Position numbers and translations under genes: made by a program | Shown: in pieces, positions 1 to 8,672 of the stretch | How the letters are laid out: every line of letters begins with the position of its first letter | How positions within the stretch are numbered: the stretch's first letter is position 1 | Notes under the pieces: model-generated | Told to the model about the DNA's origin: nothing | The model's input: the letters and a program-made list of their open reading frames with translations, nothing else | The model's database searches: none | Assembly (NCBI GenBank): GCA_944325035.1 | Contig: CALUYM010000002.1 | Span: 213,588-277,587, forward strand | Origin: an uncultured Anaeroplasmataceae bacterium | GTDB taxonomy: Bacteria > Bacillota_I > Bacilli_A > Acholeplasmatales > Anaeroplasmataceae | Direction: 5' to 3' | DNA length: 64,000 bases

Positions 1-264
1 GCAATTCTTTATATCTGTTTTGCCAAAGAATTCATTAAACCCAAAAAGTTTTTGATATTAGGATTGAAAAATATAATAGCTGCAGTTGCAATGTTTGTAA
101 TTGTCACTCTTATATTTAAATCGATAAATTTAAACTTATTTCTAGCCCTATGTATCAAAGTAATATTAGGAGTGTCAATTTATTTTATTGTATTATTAAT
201 CTTAAAAGATAAATATTTATTAAGTATAATCAACAGAATAAGAGAAAAAGTTTTAAAAAAATAG
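1..264 (+). CDS. C-terminal end of a Wzx-like polysaccharide flippase (partial)
   Basis: The frame is open from the first base, so this is the 3' end of a gene that starts before the window. The visible 87 residues hold two hydrophobic segments, separated by a short polar stretch, and end in a basic Lys/Arg-rich tail. This is the usual finish of MATE/MOP-type O-antigen or capsule flippases, which move undecaprenyl-linked repeat units across the membrane. The family call rests on this weak tail similarity and on the neighbouring polymerase, glycosyltransferase and initiating transferase. An internal TTG at 52 is not the true start. A hairpin terminator follows directly. Confidence 0.5.
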   Translation, partial: AILYICFAKEFIKPKKFLILGLKNIIAAVAMFVIVTLIFKSINLNLFLALCIKVILGVSIYFIVLLILKDKYLLSIINRIREKVLKK

Positions 265-278
265 AATCTAATTCCAAC

Positions 279-320
279 AAAAAAATGAGTAGCTTACAGT
301 TATAAAGTTACTCATTTTTT
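279..320 (+). terminator. Bidirectional intrinsic terminator
   Basis: An A-run, a stem of about 15 bp (ATGAGTAGCTT paired with AAGTTACTCAT, one G-U) and a T-run lie between the convergent flippase and glycosyltransferase genes. The flanking A and T tracts let it work on both strands. Confidence 0.8.
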
Positions 321-389
321 GTTAAATTAAAAAGATTTAGATATTAAAACGAACTGGAAAAATATTAACTAATTTTATTATATATAATA

Positions 390-1406
390 TTATAGATTAT
401 TATTGGTTCTAATAATGACCTCTTGTGAATGAAATAATTTCCATATTTTGTAATATAACTTTATTCCCTTATTCCAGCTTACTATTTGATAAAGTGTATA
501 TCTTAATTTTTGTAGACCTTGAAGATATTTTTTAAACTCTTTTTTATTTTCTTTTAAAATAGAAATTAAATCATTTTGTTGTTCTTTAGATAACTCAGGA
601 ATAAATAGTGATTCATGAAAAAGATACTTATAAGTGAATTTATAAAAATGTTTTAATTCATTCTTATCGTAGATACTTGAATATTGATTTATTGTTGATG
701 TAAAAGATAAAATATTAGATTTTATATGTTCGTAATTTATTTTTACAGTTAGAGCACCTTCTCTTAAGAATTGATAATTTACAATTGGAAAAGAAATCGT
801 TTTAATGCCATTTGAATATAATAGATAACTATAAAAGAATTTAAAATCTTCACAAGATACTAAAGTCTCATCAAATAAAATATTATTTTTAATAATTATA
901 TCTCGTTTAAATAGTTTCCCCCAAGGATACCAGTTAATATCATCAGAAGAATCGATATAATTAATAATATTAGTTAATTGATTAGTATCACTATATATTC
1001 GATCAGGCAGTTCTTTTTTTATTATTTCATTAGATTTAACAATATTTTTACTTCCAATGATAATATCAGTTTTATCATCAGTTAATGATAAAATATGAAG
1101 TAAAGAATTATCAGTTAATGTATCATCGGAATCTAAAAACATAATATACTCACCAGAAGCGGATAAGATTCCTGTATTTCTAGCCTTAGAAACTCCTGAA
1201 TGATTATTATAATGTACACGAATTTGTTCATGTTTACATGCATAATCATTAAGAATAGTTTTGGATGAATCAATTGAACCATCATCAATTAAAATGATTT
1301 CGTAATTATTTATATTTTGTTTTAATATAGAATCAATACATGCTTTAAGATACTTTTCAGTATTATACACGGGAATTATAATTGATAGACTTAATTTGTT
1401 TAGCAT
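390..1406 (-). CDS. Family 2 glycosyltransferase
   Basis: A 338-residue GT-A enzyme. The N-terminus has the classic start SIIIPVYN near residues 8-15, then the nucleotide-binding LIDDGS near 39-44 and an LDSDD (DXD-type) metal/sugar-nucleotide site near 92-96. It probably adds one sugar of the capsule repeat unit, at the inner membrane face, from a UDP- or GDP-sugar. The last ~30 residues are basic and hydrophobic, as in CpsI/EpsJ-like enzymes. It lies on the minus strand, opposite most of the locus, behind a good site (AAAGGAGA about 9 bases before the ATG). The upstream lipoprotein gene is co-directional with a 20-bp gap. Donor and linkage cannot be read. Confidence 0.85.
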   Translation of the reverse strand: MLNKLSLSIIIPVYNTEKYLKACIDSILKQNINNYEIILIDDGSIDSSKTILNDYACKHEQIRVHYNNHSGVSKARNTGILSASGEYIMFLDSDDTLTDNSLLHILSLTDDKTDIIIGSKNIVKSNEIIKKELPDRIYSDTNQLTNIINYIDSSDDINWYPWGKLFKRDIIIKNNILFDETLVSCEDFKFFYSYLLYSNGIKTISFPIVNYQFLREGALTVKINYEHIKSNILSFTSTINQYSSIYDKNELKHFYKFTYKYLFHESLFIPELSKEQQNDLISILKENKKEFKKYLQGLQKLRYTLYQIVSWNKGIKLYYKIWKLFHSQEVIIRTNNNL

Positions 1407-1426
1407 ATATATATGTCTCCTTTAAA

Positions 1427-2257
1427 TTATGCAAAATATCTTTTTATTTCAGTATCACCTTGTGGAGATAAAATTGTTATTTTATTTTTCCCATCTAAGT
1501 AAAAATAAGAATTAAGATAATTAATGGTCTCAAAATCAAATGAAAAAGTTTTGGACACTAAATTCATTATAAAGCCAACATTTCCATTCAAAGATAATTG
1601 ATTTTTCCCAAAATAGTTGTCAATATAACAACTATCAAAAGAATTTTGCTTAAAAATTAAATTGACTGAATGAGAATTAAAAATAAAAGATTTGGTAATA
1701 TTATTAGAAAAATTTATATATCCAGCTGAACAATTCATTTTGACTTGTTCAATTTTATTCTTTAATAAGTTACTTGAATTAGATTTCGCATTTATTTCTA
1801 ATTCACTTATTTTGCAAGAATCTAGACTTAAATGAAGGAGATTTGAATTGATATTCAATTTTTGAATTGATTGATTTTTCAAATAAATGGTTGAAAAATA
1901 ACTAGTAAAATTTAACTCTTCTAATAATATATTAAAATCATAATAAATAATTAAATCTTTATTATAATTTTTAATTGTTTTTTTATCAGAATAGTCAATA
2001 GTTAATGTACCATTATTTGTAGAATAAGTAAGAGGCGATTTGATATATTCACCATTTTCACCAATTTCTTCAATTATTATATCATCGTTTTTTTTATCAA
2101 CAAATTTTATTCTACCTTCATTCCAATTAATATTGATTTTATTAACGAAAGAATCTATATTATATGTGTATGATAATTGAAAATCATGATTGTTAGACGA
2201 ACAACTACTTAAAAATGTAAACATTAAAAAAAGACATATCAGAATTGTTTTTTTCAT
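1427..2257 (-). CDS. Lipoprotein with predicted beta-solenoid body
   Basis: The start chosen is the ATG at 2257 (MKKTILI...). An in-frame GTG at 2266 is possible, but the only purine-rich site (GAGTG) better fits the ATG. A hydrophobic signal of about 16 residues ends in a lipobox, LSSC, so the protein should be lipidated and held on the outer membrane face. The body is full of short alternating hydrophobic strands rich in Asn, Ser and Ile. This suggests a right-handed beta-helix of the kind seen in DUF4097-like putative adhesins. No catalytic motif is visible. It is transcribed with the GT2 gene, so it may be a surface component linked to the polysaccharide. The function is unknown. Confidence 0.65.
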   Translation of the reverse strand: MKKTILICLFLMFTFLSSCSSNNHDFQLSYTYNIDSFVNKININWNEGRIKFVDKKNDDIIIEEIGENGEYIKSPLTYSTNNGTLTIDYSDKKTIKNYNKDLIIYYDFNILLEELNFTSYFSTIYLKNQSIQKLNINSNLLHLSLDSCKISELEINAKSNSSNLLKNKIEQVKMNCSAGYINFSNNITKSFIFNSHSVNLIFKQNSFDSCYIDNYFGKNQLSLNGNVGFIMNLVSKTFSFDFETINYLNSYFYLDGKNKITILSPQGDTEIKRYFA

Positions 2258-2352
2258 AATTAACACTCGTTTCGATTTATAGTATAATTAGTTTTCATAG
2301 TTTTTTTTATTTTAAACTATTAATTTCGATAGTTGTATTATATAATATTATA

Positions 2353-2366
2353 CTATACAAGTATAG
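2353..2366. promoter_or_regulatory. Palindrome in the divergent promoter region
   Basis: CTATAC-AA-GTATAG is a perfect 6+2+6 palindrome. It overlaps the likely -10 region (TATACT at 2349-2354) of the rightward capsule genes, about 43 bases before the ManA-Gmd start. This is the size and place of a dimeric repressor site. No cognate regulator is identified. Confidence 0.35.
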
Positions 2367-2408
2367 CGCTTTTTATAAATTAATATAAATTAAACAAAGG
2401 GGTAGCTT

Positions 2409-4340
2409 ATGATTCTTTTTTTAAAACCTTATTTTGAATACAAACCATGGGCTGGAGATAAATTAACTAAAATATATGATTGTAATCAAGGAATAGGAGA
2501 AGCTTGGATTATATCTGGATATAATAAGAAATCATCGATAATTACAAATGGTGAATTTAAAGGACAATCTTTACGACATCTTTGGCATAGTCGACCTGAT
2601 CTTTTTGGAGAAATAGCTTATAATGAAAAAGAGTTTCCAATACTTGTAAAACTAATCTCAGCTTCTGATGACTTATCTGTCCAAGTACATCCTAGCGATG
2701 AATATGCTTTAAAAAGGCACAATAGTCTAGGGAAATTTGAATGTTGGTATGTATTAGATGAAAACAAAGCAACAAATGTGATTTTGGGTGTAAACGTAAA
2801 AAACTCATTTGAATTAGATAAAATTATAAAAGATGGAACTTTAGAGGATTATTTAATAAAAAAACAGATCAAAAAAGATGATTTAATAATTATTGAACCA
2901 GGAACAGTTCATGCACTACAAAGAGATTCATTTATTTTAGAGGTTCAAGAATCATCAGATTTGACATATCGATTATATGATTATGATAGAAAACCTTGTC
3001 GACAATTACATATTGAAGATTCATTAAATGTTATAAAATATCATAATAATAAAAATGAAATTCATTCTTTTAAAAATCAAGATAAATTTAAAAATAAACA
3101 TTTTGATTTAGATAAAATAATTATTGATAAGAAAATGAATTACCCTAAACATGGATTAACTGCTTTTTATGTTATAAAAGGGGAAGGGAATGTAAATGAA
3201 ATCAAAATCAAAAAAGGTGATTCATTTATTGCAACCTATGATAAAAATGAAACAGAATTAATATTTGATGGAAAACTTGAAATTATTGCAATAATACCTA
3301 ATAAAAAAGGAAATGAGAGATTAAAAATGAGAAAAGTAGCTTTAATAACTGGAATTGTGGGACAAGATGGATTAGCATTAACGGATTTACTACTTGAAAA
3401 GGATTATGAAATCCATGGTCTTATTCAATCAAAATCTCAACTTGATAATAGTAATATAAGATACTTGGTTGAAAATAAAAAAATTTATAATGAAAGAGTT
3501 TTTTTTCATATTGGTGATATGACTGATACTTCGAATATAAATAGACTTTTAGAAAAAATAAGACCAGATGAAATATATCACTTAGCATCACAATCACATG
3601 TAGATATATCATTTGATATTCCTGAATATACGACACAAGTTAATGGATTAGGCACACTTAGATTATTAGATGCCATTAAAGAAAATGATTATAAAACTAG
3701 ATTATTTAATCTGTCGACATGTTATTTGTTTGATGGTAATGTTGTGCCACAAAATGAATTAACTCCATATAACCCCAAGTCACCTTATGCAATTTCCAAG
3801 TTATATGCTCATCAAATGGTTAAGATGTACCGAGAAAATTATGGTTTATATGCTGTTAATGGTATTTTTTACAATAGAGAGTCTAAACGTCGTCCCTCAA
3901 GTTATGTAGCTAAAAAAATTGTTTCTGCAGCTTTACGAATCAGTAAAGGAGAAGAATTTGTTTTAGAACTGGGTAATTTAGATAGTTATCGTGAATGGGG
4001 GTTTGCACATGAATATGCCAATGCGATGTGGAAAATGCTACAATTAGACAAACCAGAAGATTTTGTTGTTGGGACAGGTGTTGTCTATTCTGTACGCCAA
4101 CTAGTTGAAAAAGTTTTTTTATCGTGTAATGTTAAAATCGAATGGATTGGCAAAGGGTTAGATGAAAAAGGTATTAATAAAGAAACTGGCAAAGTTTTAA
4201 TTAAAATTAATCCAAAATATGTAAGACTTGGTGAGCCTAAAGTTTTACAAAGTGATTCTAGCGTTTTTACGAAGAAAACAGGTATAAAATTAAAAGATGA
4301 ATTAAATGAAATAATCAACGAATTAAAAGAGGAGGCTTAG
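2409..4340 (+). CDS. ManA-Gmd fusion: mannose-6-phosphate isomerase + GDP-mannose 4,6-dehydratase-like protein
   Basis: One uninterrupted 643-residue frame. Residues 1-306 match type I mannose-6-phosphate isomerase, the size of Bacillus ManA. Zinc ligands are in place: Gln92/His94 in QVHP, Glu111 in FECWY, His168 in GTVHAL. Residues 307-643 match GDP-mannose 4,6-dehydratase, an extended SDR: GIVGQDG (315-321) binds NADP, and SPYAISK carries Tyr460 and Lys464. The catalytic Ser/Thr-Glu site, normally STSEL, reads STCYL, so Glu is Tyr439 and the loop is one residue shorter. Dehydratase activity is therefore doubtful. Met307 still has a weak upstream GAGAG, so an internal start could make Gmd alone. 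The RBS AAGGGG precedes Met1. The steps between them, ManB and ManC, are absent here. Confidence 0.85.
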   Translation: MILFLKPYFEYKPWAGDKLTKIYDCNQGIGEAWIISGYNKKSSIITNGEFKGQSLRHLWHSRPDLFGEIAYNEKEFPILVKLISASDDLSVQVHPSDEYALKRHNSLGKFECWYVLDENKATNVILGVNVKNSFELDKIIKDGTLEDYLIKKQIKKDDLIIIEPGTVHALQRDSFILEVQESSDLTYRLYDYDRKPCRQLHIEDSLNVIKYHNNKNEIHSFKNQDKFKNKHFDLDKIIIDKKMNYPKHGLTAFYVIKGEGNVNEIKIKKGDSFIATYDKNETELIFDGKLEIIAIIPNKKGNERLKMRKVALITGIVGQDGLALTDLLLEKDYEIHGLIQSKSQLDNSNIRYLVENKKIYNERVFFHIGDMTDTSNINRLLEKIRPDEIYHLASQSHVDISFDIPEYTTQVNGLGTLRLLDAIKENDYKTRLFNLSTCYLFDGNVVPQNELTPYNPKSPYAISKLYAHQMVKMYRENYGLYAVNGIFYNRESKRRPSSYVAKKIVSAALRISKGEEFVLELGNLDSYREWGFAHEYANAMWKMLQLDKPEDFVVGTGVVYSVRQLVEKVFLSCNVKIEWIGKGLDEKGINKETGKVLIKINPKYVRLGEPKVLQSDSSVFTKKTGIKLKDELNEIINELKEEA

Positions 4341-4355
4341 AATAATGGTGGTTAA

Positions 4356-5438
4356 ATGTTAGTTTATGCAGTAGGTTCAGTACTCACTTCATTTTTTTTG
4401 TTTATATCTCAGTATTATTACCGAAAAATAAAAAAAAATAATTTAACTGATAAAAACTATTCATATTATTTAATTTTTTTTATTGCTTCTATTCTTCCAC
4501 TATCTTTAATCTCTGGAGTTAGATATGGAGTTGGAACTGATTATTTCTTCACATATTATCCACGATTTTATTTAATTTTTTCAGGTGCTAAAGGATATAA
4601 TGAAATTCCTTTTACCTTGTTAAATCGATTCATTCAATTATTTACGCTAGATGCTACTTGGCTATTTATTATAACAAGCTTTATTTATGTTTTATTTATG
4701 CTTCTGTCAATAAAAAAAATGTCAAATCATTGGTGGTTATCTAGTTTTACTCTACTATTAGGTGGGTACTATTTCATATCCATGAATAATGTGCGCCAAA
4801 GCTGTGCTATAGCTATTTCTATATACGCTTTTACCTATGCGATGGATAAAAAATTTATAAGAACACTGATATTTACTTCATTAGCAATGTGTTTCCATTT
4901 AACAGCCATTGTGTTATTACCAATGTATTTAATTATAAATTTAAAGTTCATTAAAAATGTGTTTCCATACGTATCTATCGTTATTTTGATGTTGACACCA
5001 GCTGTATTGGATGTGGTAATACTAATTATCGAGAATACTAGATATGCCGGATATCTGAAATATAATATTGACCAGCCTATTTATTCATATATTATAAGTT
5101 TTGGAGCAATATTTATAATTTCATTAATTTTCTTTAAAAAATTGGTAAATACTAATCGATATGCATATGGGTTAATTTTTATAGCCCAAATATGCTTTAT
5201 GATATCGATTTGTTCATTTACAATACAATCCGTTGAAACTATGTCAAGAGCGTGTGCATATTTCACATGGCCAATTATTTTCATATTACCAATTTTTTTA
5301 GATTGTTATATGCATAAAAAATTTGCTTTTGTTGTCGTTTTCATCTTAGTTGTATTTTTAAGTCTTAATACTTATTACTTAATTATATATTTGGGACATC
5401 ATGAGGTTTTACCTTATGTATCAATTTTTAATATATAA
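4356..5438 (+). CDS. EpsG/Wzy-like polysaccharide polymerase
   Basis: A 360-residue integral membrane protein with about ten hydrophobic helices. EpsG-family features are visible: the extracytoplasmic GVRYGVGTDY near residues 57-66, an NNVRQ motif near 145 and an FHLTAI motif near 182-187. Such proteins join lipid-linked repeat units outside the membrane. It follows the ManA-Gmd gene by 15 bases and is probably co-transcribed. A second ATG at 4345 opens only a short dead frame, so 4356 is the start, with GGTGG as ribosome site. Wzy proteins diverge greatly, so the call rests on topology, motifs and neighbours. Confidence 0.75.
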   Translation: MLVYAVGSVLTSFFLFISQYYYRKIKKNNLTDKNYSYYLIFFIASILPLSLISGVRYGVGTDYFFTYYPRFYLIFSGAKGYNEIPFTLLNRFIQLFTLDATWLFIITSFIYVLFMLLSIKKMSNHWWLSSFTLLLGGYYFISMNNVRQSCAIAISIYAFTYAMDKKFIRTLIFTSLAMCFHLTAIVLLPMYLIINLKFIKNVFPYVSIVILMLTPAVLDVVILIIENTRYAGYLKYNIDQPIYSYIISFGAIFIISLIFFKKLVNTNRYAYGLIFIAQICFMISICSFTIQSVETMSRACAYFTWPIIFILPIFLDCYMHKKFAFVVVFILVVFLSLNTYYLIIYLGHHEVLPYVSIFNI

Positions 5439-5586
5439 TAAGTTTATGTAATAAATCTATTGTGTTTAAGGAACTAATTTTAAATTAATAAAATTAAACT
5501 ATGATTTTTTGATAAGATATTGTATAATAAAGTTAAAACATATCATTTGTCAAATGATTTTAGAAGTTATTAACGGGGTTGAAATC

Positions 5587-6258
5587 ATGAGTTTGCAAGA
5601 ATTAAAAAAATATGAAGTTAGGGCGATTACGATTGATTATAAAGAAAAGAAAATTTATAATTTTTTTAAACGTTGTCTAGATATTCTCGCCTCCATTATT
5701 AGCTTAGTAGTTTTGTCACCGTTATTTTTAATTATTTCGGTAATGATTAAACTTACATCCAAAGGACCAGTAATATACACGTCTATAAGATATGGAAAGA
5801 ATGGAAAACCTTTTAAATTCTATAAATTTAGAAGTATGTACGTTGATGCTGATGATAGACTTGATGAATTAATTGCTAAAGATGATGGAAATTCAAGTGG
5901 GATAAGGTTTAAAGCTAAAGATGATCCAAGAGTCACAAAATTTGGTAAATTTATTAGAAAAACAAGCTTAGATGAGCTTCCACAATTAATTAATATATTA
6001 AATGGAAGCATGACAATTGTTGGTCCTAGGCCTGCAATTGGCAGAGAAATAGATTTTTATACAGATGAACAAAAACAAAGAATGTTGGTTAAACAAGGAT
6101 TAACATGTATTTGGCAATGTTCGGGAAGGTCTAATGTTAGTTTTGAAAATCAAATAGAAATGGATTTAACTTATATTAAAAAACGTGGTTTTTTCTATGA
6201 TATATATATTATTTTAAAAACTATTCCAGCAGTGCTATTTCATAAAGGAGCGCAGTAA
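5587..6258 (+). CDS. Undecaprenyl-phosphate sugar phosphotransferase (initiating enzyme)
   Basis: This 223-residue protein belongs to the bacterial sugar transferase family (WbaP/EpsL/CpsE C-terminal type, a monotopic phosphoglycosyl transferase). It moves a sugar-1-phosphate to undecaprenyl phosphate and starts repeat-unit assembly. One re-entrant hydrophobic helix (about residues 33-56) precedes KFRSMYVDAD. DPRVTKFGKFIRKTSLDELPQ holds the catalytic Asp-Glu pair, followed by GPRPA. The 5587 start sits behind AACGGGGT. Upstream in-frame codons from 5509 lack a ribosome site and fall in a probable promoter (TATAAT at 5523-5528). It is the short form, without the N-terminal CoA-binding-like domain. 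The sugar is not determined. Confidence 0.88.
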   Translation: MSLQELKKYEVRAITIDYKEKKIYNFFKRCLDILASIISLVVLSPLFLIISVMIKLTSKGPVIYTSIRYGKNGKPFKFYKFRSMYVDADDRLDELIAKDDGNSSGIRFKAKDDPRVTKFGKFIRKTSLDELPQLINILNGSMTIVGPRPAIGREIDFYTDEQKQRMLVKQGLTCIWQCSGRSNVSFENQIEMDLTYIKKRGFFYDIYIILKTIPAVLFHKGAQ

Positions 6259-6400
6259 TTTTAAAATTATCTTCTTTTATGTAATATTTGCAATTTGAAA
6301 GATATACGAATAACTATAAAGTACTAAAATATCTGAATAATTAGATGAATTGATAATAGAAAATTTTATTGATATGATATTTATAAAATAATAATGTTTC
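6259..6400. other. Non-coding spacer after the initiating transferase
   Basis: This is the first part of the 436-bp gap before licD. It is very AT-rich with stops in all frames, and no gene or clear repeat is seen. The rest of the gap holds a terminator and a promoter, listed separately. Confidence 0.6.
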
Positions 6401-6460
6401 TAAAGGTTGTGTATGTATTGTTTGATTTTTAAAATCATCATTTCTCACAACTTTTTTATT
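6401..6460 (+). terminator. Intrinsic terminator of the capsule operon
   Basis: TAAAGGTTGTG pairs with CACAACTTTTTTA (one G-U). An inner TGATTTT/AAAATCA stem makes a long two-step hairpin followed by T-rich sequence. It separates the capsule assembly genes from the licD operon. Confidence 0.7.
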
Positions 6461-6632
6461 TTCTTTAAAATTAGTAAATTCTTTTAAAGTAATTCAATGA
6501 TAGTTATATTAAATTTATTTTTATATTTATATATTATGAAGTATTTAAATAAATTTAGAATTATAAACGTATTTATGAAAAAATGAATTTGAGTTTTATA
6601 CGTATAGTCCTCATATAAAATTTGATTTTATA

Positions 6633-6661
6633 TTCAAAAAATCCTGAAAATAAGGTATAAT
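6633..6661 (+). promoter_or_regulatory. Promoter of the licD operon
   Basis: TTCAAA at 6633-6638, a 17-bp spacer and a perfect TATAAT at 6656-6661, 33 bases before the licD start. AGGGGG at 6683-6688 is the ribosome site. Confidence 0.65.
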
Positions 6662-6694
6662 TGTGATAGTTTAATTTTTAATAGGGGGAAAATT

Positions 6695-7615
6695 ATGAAT
6701 TATGAATTTTTAGAAGAAGAAATAAGAAATGACTATCTTATTTCAAAAAAAATGAAAAAAGTTTTTAAGCTTCAAATTGAAATGTTAGAAGAAGTAAAAC
6801 GAATATGTAAAAAACATAATATTATATTCTTAGCAGATTCAGGAACATTGTTAGGAGCAGTTCGCCATCAAGGTTACATTCCATGGGATGATGATATAGA
6901 TATTGGAATGACAAGAGATATGTATAACAGATTTATTAGTGTGGCTCAATCTGAACTAAATGAAAGATTCTTTTTACAAACAACAGCTACAGAAAATAAT
7001 CATTTTTGTCCACATGCTCAAATAAGATGTAACGATACAACGATGCTTGTAAAAGATGATTTTCAAAAAAAGCATAATCGAGGAGTTTTTATTGATATTT
7101 TTGTATATGATAAATTACCGATTGATTTAAAATTAGATAAGAAACTTAGAAAAAAACTATGGATTAGAAAAAAAATGTTATATATTCATATGTTGAATTA
7201 TTTAGATGGTTCTAAACCTAAATATATTTTAAAAAAAATGCTATCTAAAGTATATTTGATTTTAAATGGTGGCTTTAAGAAAGTAGCAGCTGATTATGAT
7301 AAACTTGCTTCAACATATCAAAATTTGGAGCACGATTATTATTATGATCAAGTTTCATATTATACTAATGAAGTCATTCATAAATTTCCGGCGGATATAA
7401 ATGAAAATGTAAAAGAATTAAAATTTGAATTTACAACTATATCTGTACCAAACAACTATGATAAAATTTTAAAAGAATTATATGGAGATAACTATATGAC
7501 TCCACTAAAGGCTCCTACAGATCATGGTCATTTATTTATTGATTTAGATAATTCTTATAAAAAATATAATGATTTATCGAATAAGGATTATTTAAAATTA
7601 TTTGAAAATAATTAA
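6695..7615 (+). CDS. licD: LicD-family phospho-substituent transferase
   Basis: A 306-residue LicD/fukutin-type protein with a nucleotidyltransferase-like fold. The diagnostic SGTLLGAVRH near residues 49-58 is followed by PWDDDIDIG near 63-71, whose acidic residues bind metal and substrate. A C-terminal GHLFID is also typical. Known LicD proteins transfer phosphocholine from CDP-choline to teichoic acid or glycans. Relatives move other CMP/CDP-activated groups, including phosphoethanolamine and phosphonates. It heads an operon with an ABC importer and a LicC-like cytidylyltransferase, which supports a surface-decoration role. It has its own promoter and a strong RBS. The acceptor is presumably the polysaccharide made by the upstream genes. 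Confidence 0.85.
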   Translation: MNYEFLEEEIRNDYLISKKMKKVFKLQIEMLEEVKRICKKHNIIFLADSGTLLGAVRHQGYIPWDDDIDIGMTRDMYNRFISVAQSELNERFFLQTTATENNHFCPHAQIRCNDTTMLVKDDFQKKHNRGVFIDIFVYDKLPIDLKLDKKLRKKLWIRKKMLYIHMLNYLDGSKPKYILKKMLSKVYLILNGGFKKVAADYDKLASTYQNLEHDYYYDQVSYYTNEVIHKFPADINENVKELKFEFTTISVPNNYDKILKELYGDNYMTPLKAPTDHGHLFIDLDNSYKKYNDLSNKDYLKLFENN

Positions 7616-7697
7616 TTTCCTTATACATTTATCTTTAAATAGTAATAACCTGTTTTAAAATACATGTGATAATTATTTTAGACAAAGGGGGATTATT

Positions 7698-8672
7698 TTG
7701 AAAAAAATACTTATTTTATTAATTACAATTCTTACATTGATTAGTATTACTAGCTGTGGTTATCGTGACGCAGTTATTATATATTCATCGTTAGAAGATT
7801 TCAGAGTACAAACCATTATAGATGATTTGAATAAGGTATATCCAGATATTAAGGTTAAAATCCAATATTATTCGACTGGAACAAATGCAGCTAAACTGAA
7901 TTTCGAGGGAAAAAGAACAGATGCTGATATATTTTTAGCCTTAGAAGGTCCGTATGTAGAAAAAATAGAAAAAAATTTATATAATTTAGAAAATGAATTT
8001 TCGGTTGATAATTATCTTAAAGAAGTTTTGCCACCAACTAATAAATATCATGTTTTTTCAAGAGAAGCTGGTTGCATTATTTTAAATACGAAAGTTTTAG
8101 AAAATAAAAAAATTAACGAACCAACTTGCTATGAGGATTTATTAAAACCTGAATATAAAGATTTAATTATGATGCCAAATCCAAAATCATCAGGAACTGG
8201 TTTTGCATTTTATAATTCGATTTATTCAACGTATGGTAAAGATAGAGCCATTGAATATTTTTCAAAACTTTCTACTAATATTAAGCAGTATACTGAATCG
8301 GGAAGTGGACCGGTGAAGGCAATTGATCGAGGCGAAATAGCAATTGGATTAGGAATGGTATCACAAGCTGCTTTATATGCTAGCAAAAATAAGGATATCA
8401 AATTAATTTCATTTAAAGAAGGTTTACCATATTCAATGTTTTGCATGGGATTAATTGATGGAAAACAAACTAAGAAAAACGTTATGACTGTATATGATTA
8501 TTTGTTTAATGTATCTGTTTTAAAAGATAAAGAATTACATGTTGCAGAACATATCTTTAAAAATCAAAAAACTGAAAATATTTATTATCCAAAAGATTAT
8601 ACATACTCAAAGATGGATAATATATACGATTTTGAATACAAGGAGCAGTTATTAGATTTATGGAAATGGTAG
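7698..8672 (+). CDS. ABC importer substrate-binding lipoprotein (Fe3+/aminoethylphosphonate type)
   Basis: A 324-residue lipoprotein. The signal peptide ends in a lipobox (SITSC, Cys20), so it is tethered outside the membrane. The mature part is a periplasmic-binding-protein type II fold of the family holding AfuA/FbpA, thiamine, putrescine and 2-aminoethylphosphonate receptors. IYSSLEDFR opens the first lobe, STGTNAAKL comes near residues 54-62, then DADIFLALEG. The start is TTG, set by AAAGGGGG 7-8 bases upstream. The stop overlaps the ATPase gene by 13 bases, so translation is coupled. Iron transport is the default label. Flanking licD and the licC-like gene argue instead for a phosphocholine or aminophosphonate ligand. 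Confidence 0.75.
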   Translation: MKKILILLITILTLISITSCGYRDAVIIYSSLEDFRVQTIIDDLNKVYPDIKVKIQYYSTGTNAAKLNFEGKRTDADIFLALEGPYVEKIEKNLYNLENEFSVDNYLKEVLPPTNKYHVFSREAGCIILNTKVLENKKINEPTCYEDLLKPEYKDLIMMPNPKSSGTGFAFYNSIYSTYGKDRAIEYFSKLSTNIKQYTESGSGPVKAIDRGEIAIGLGMVSQAALYASKNKDIKLISFKEGLPYSMFCMGLIDGKQTKKNVMTVYDYLFNVSVLKDKELHVAEHIFKNQKTENIYYPKDYTYSKMDNIYDFEYKEQLLDLWKW

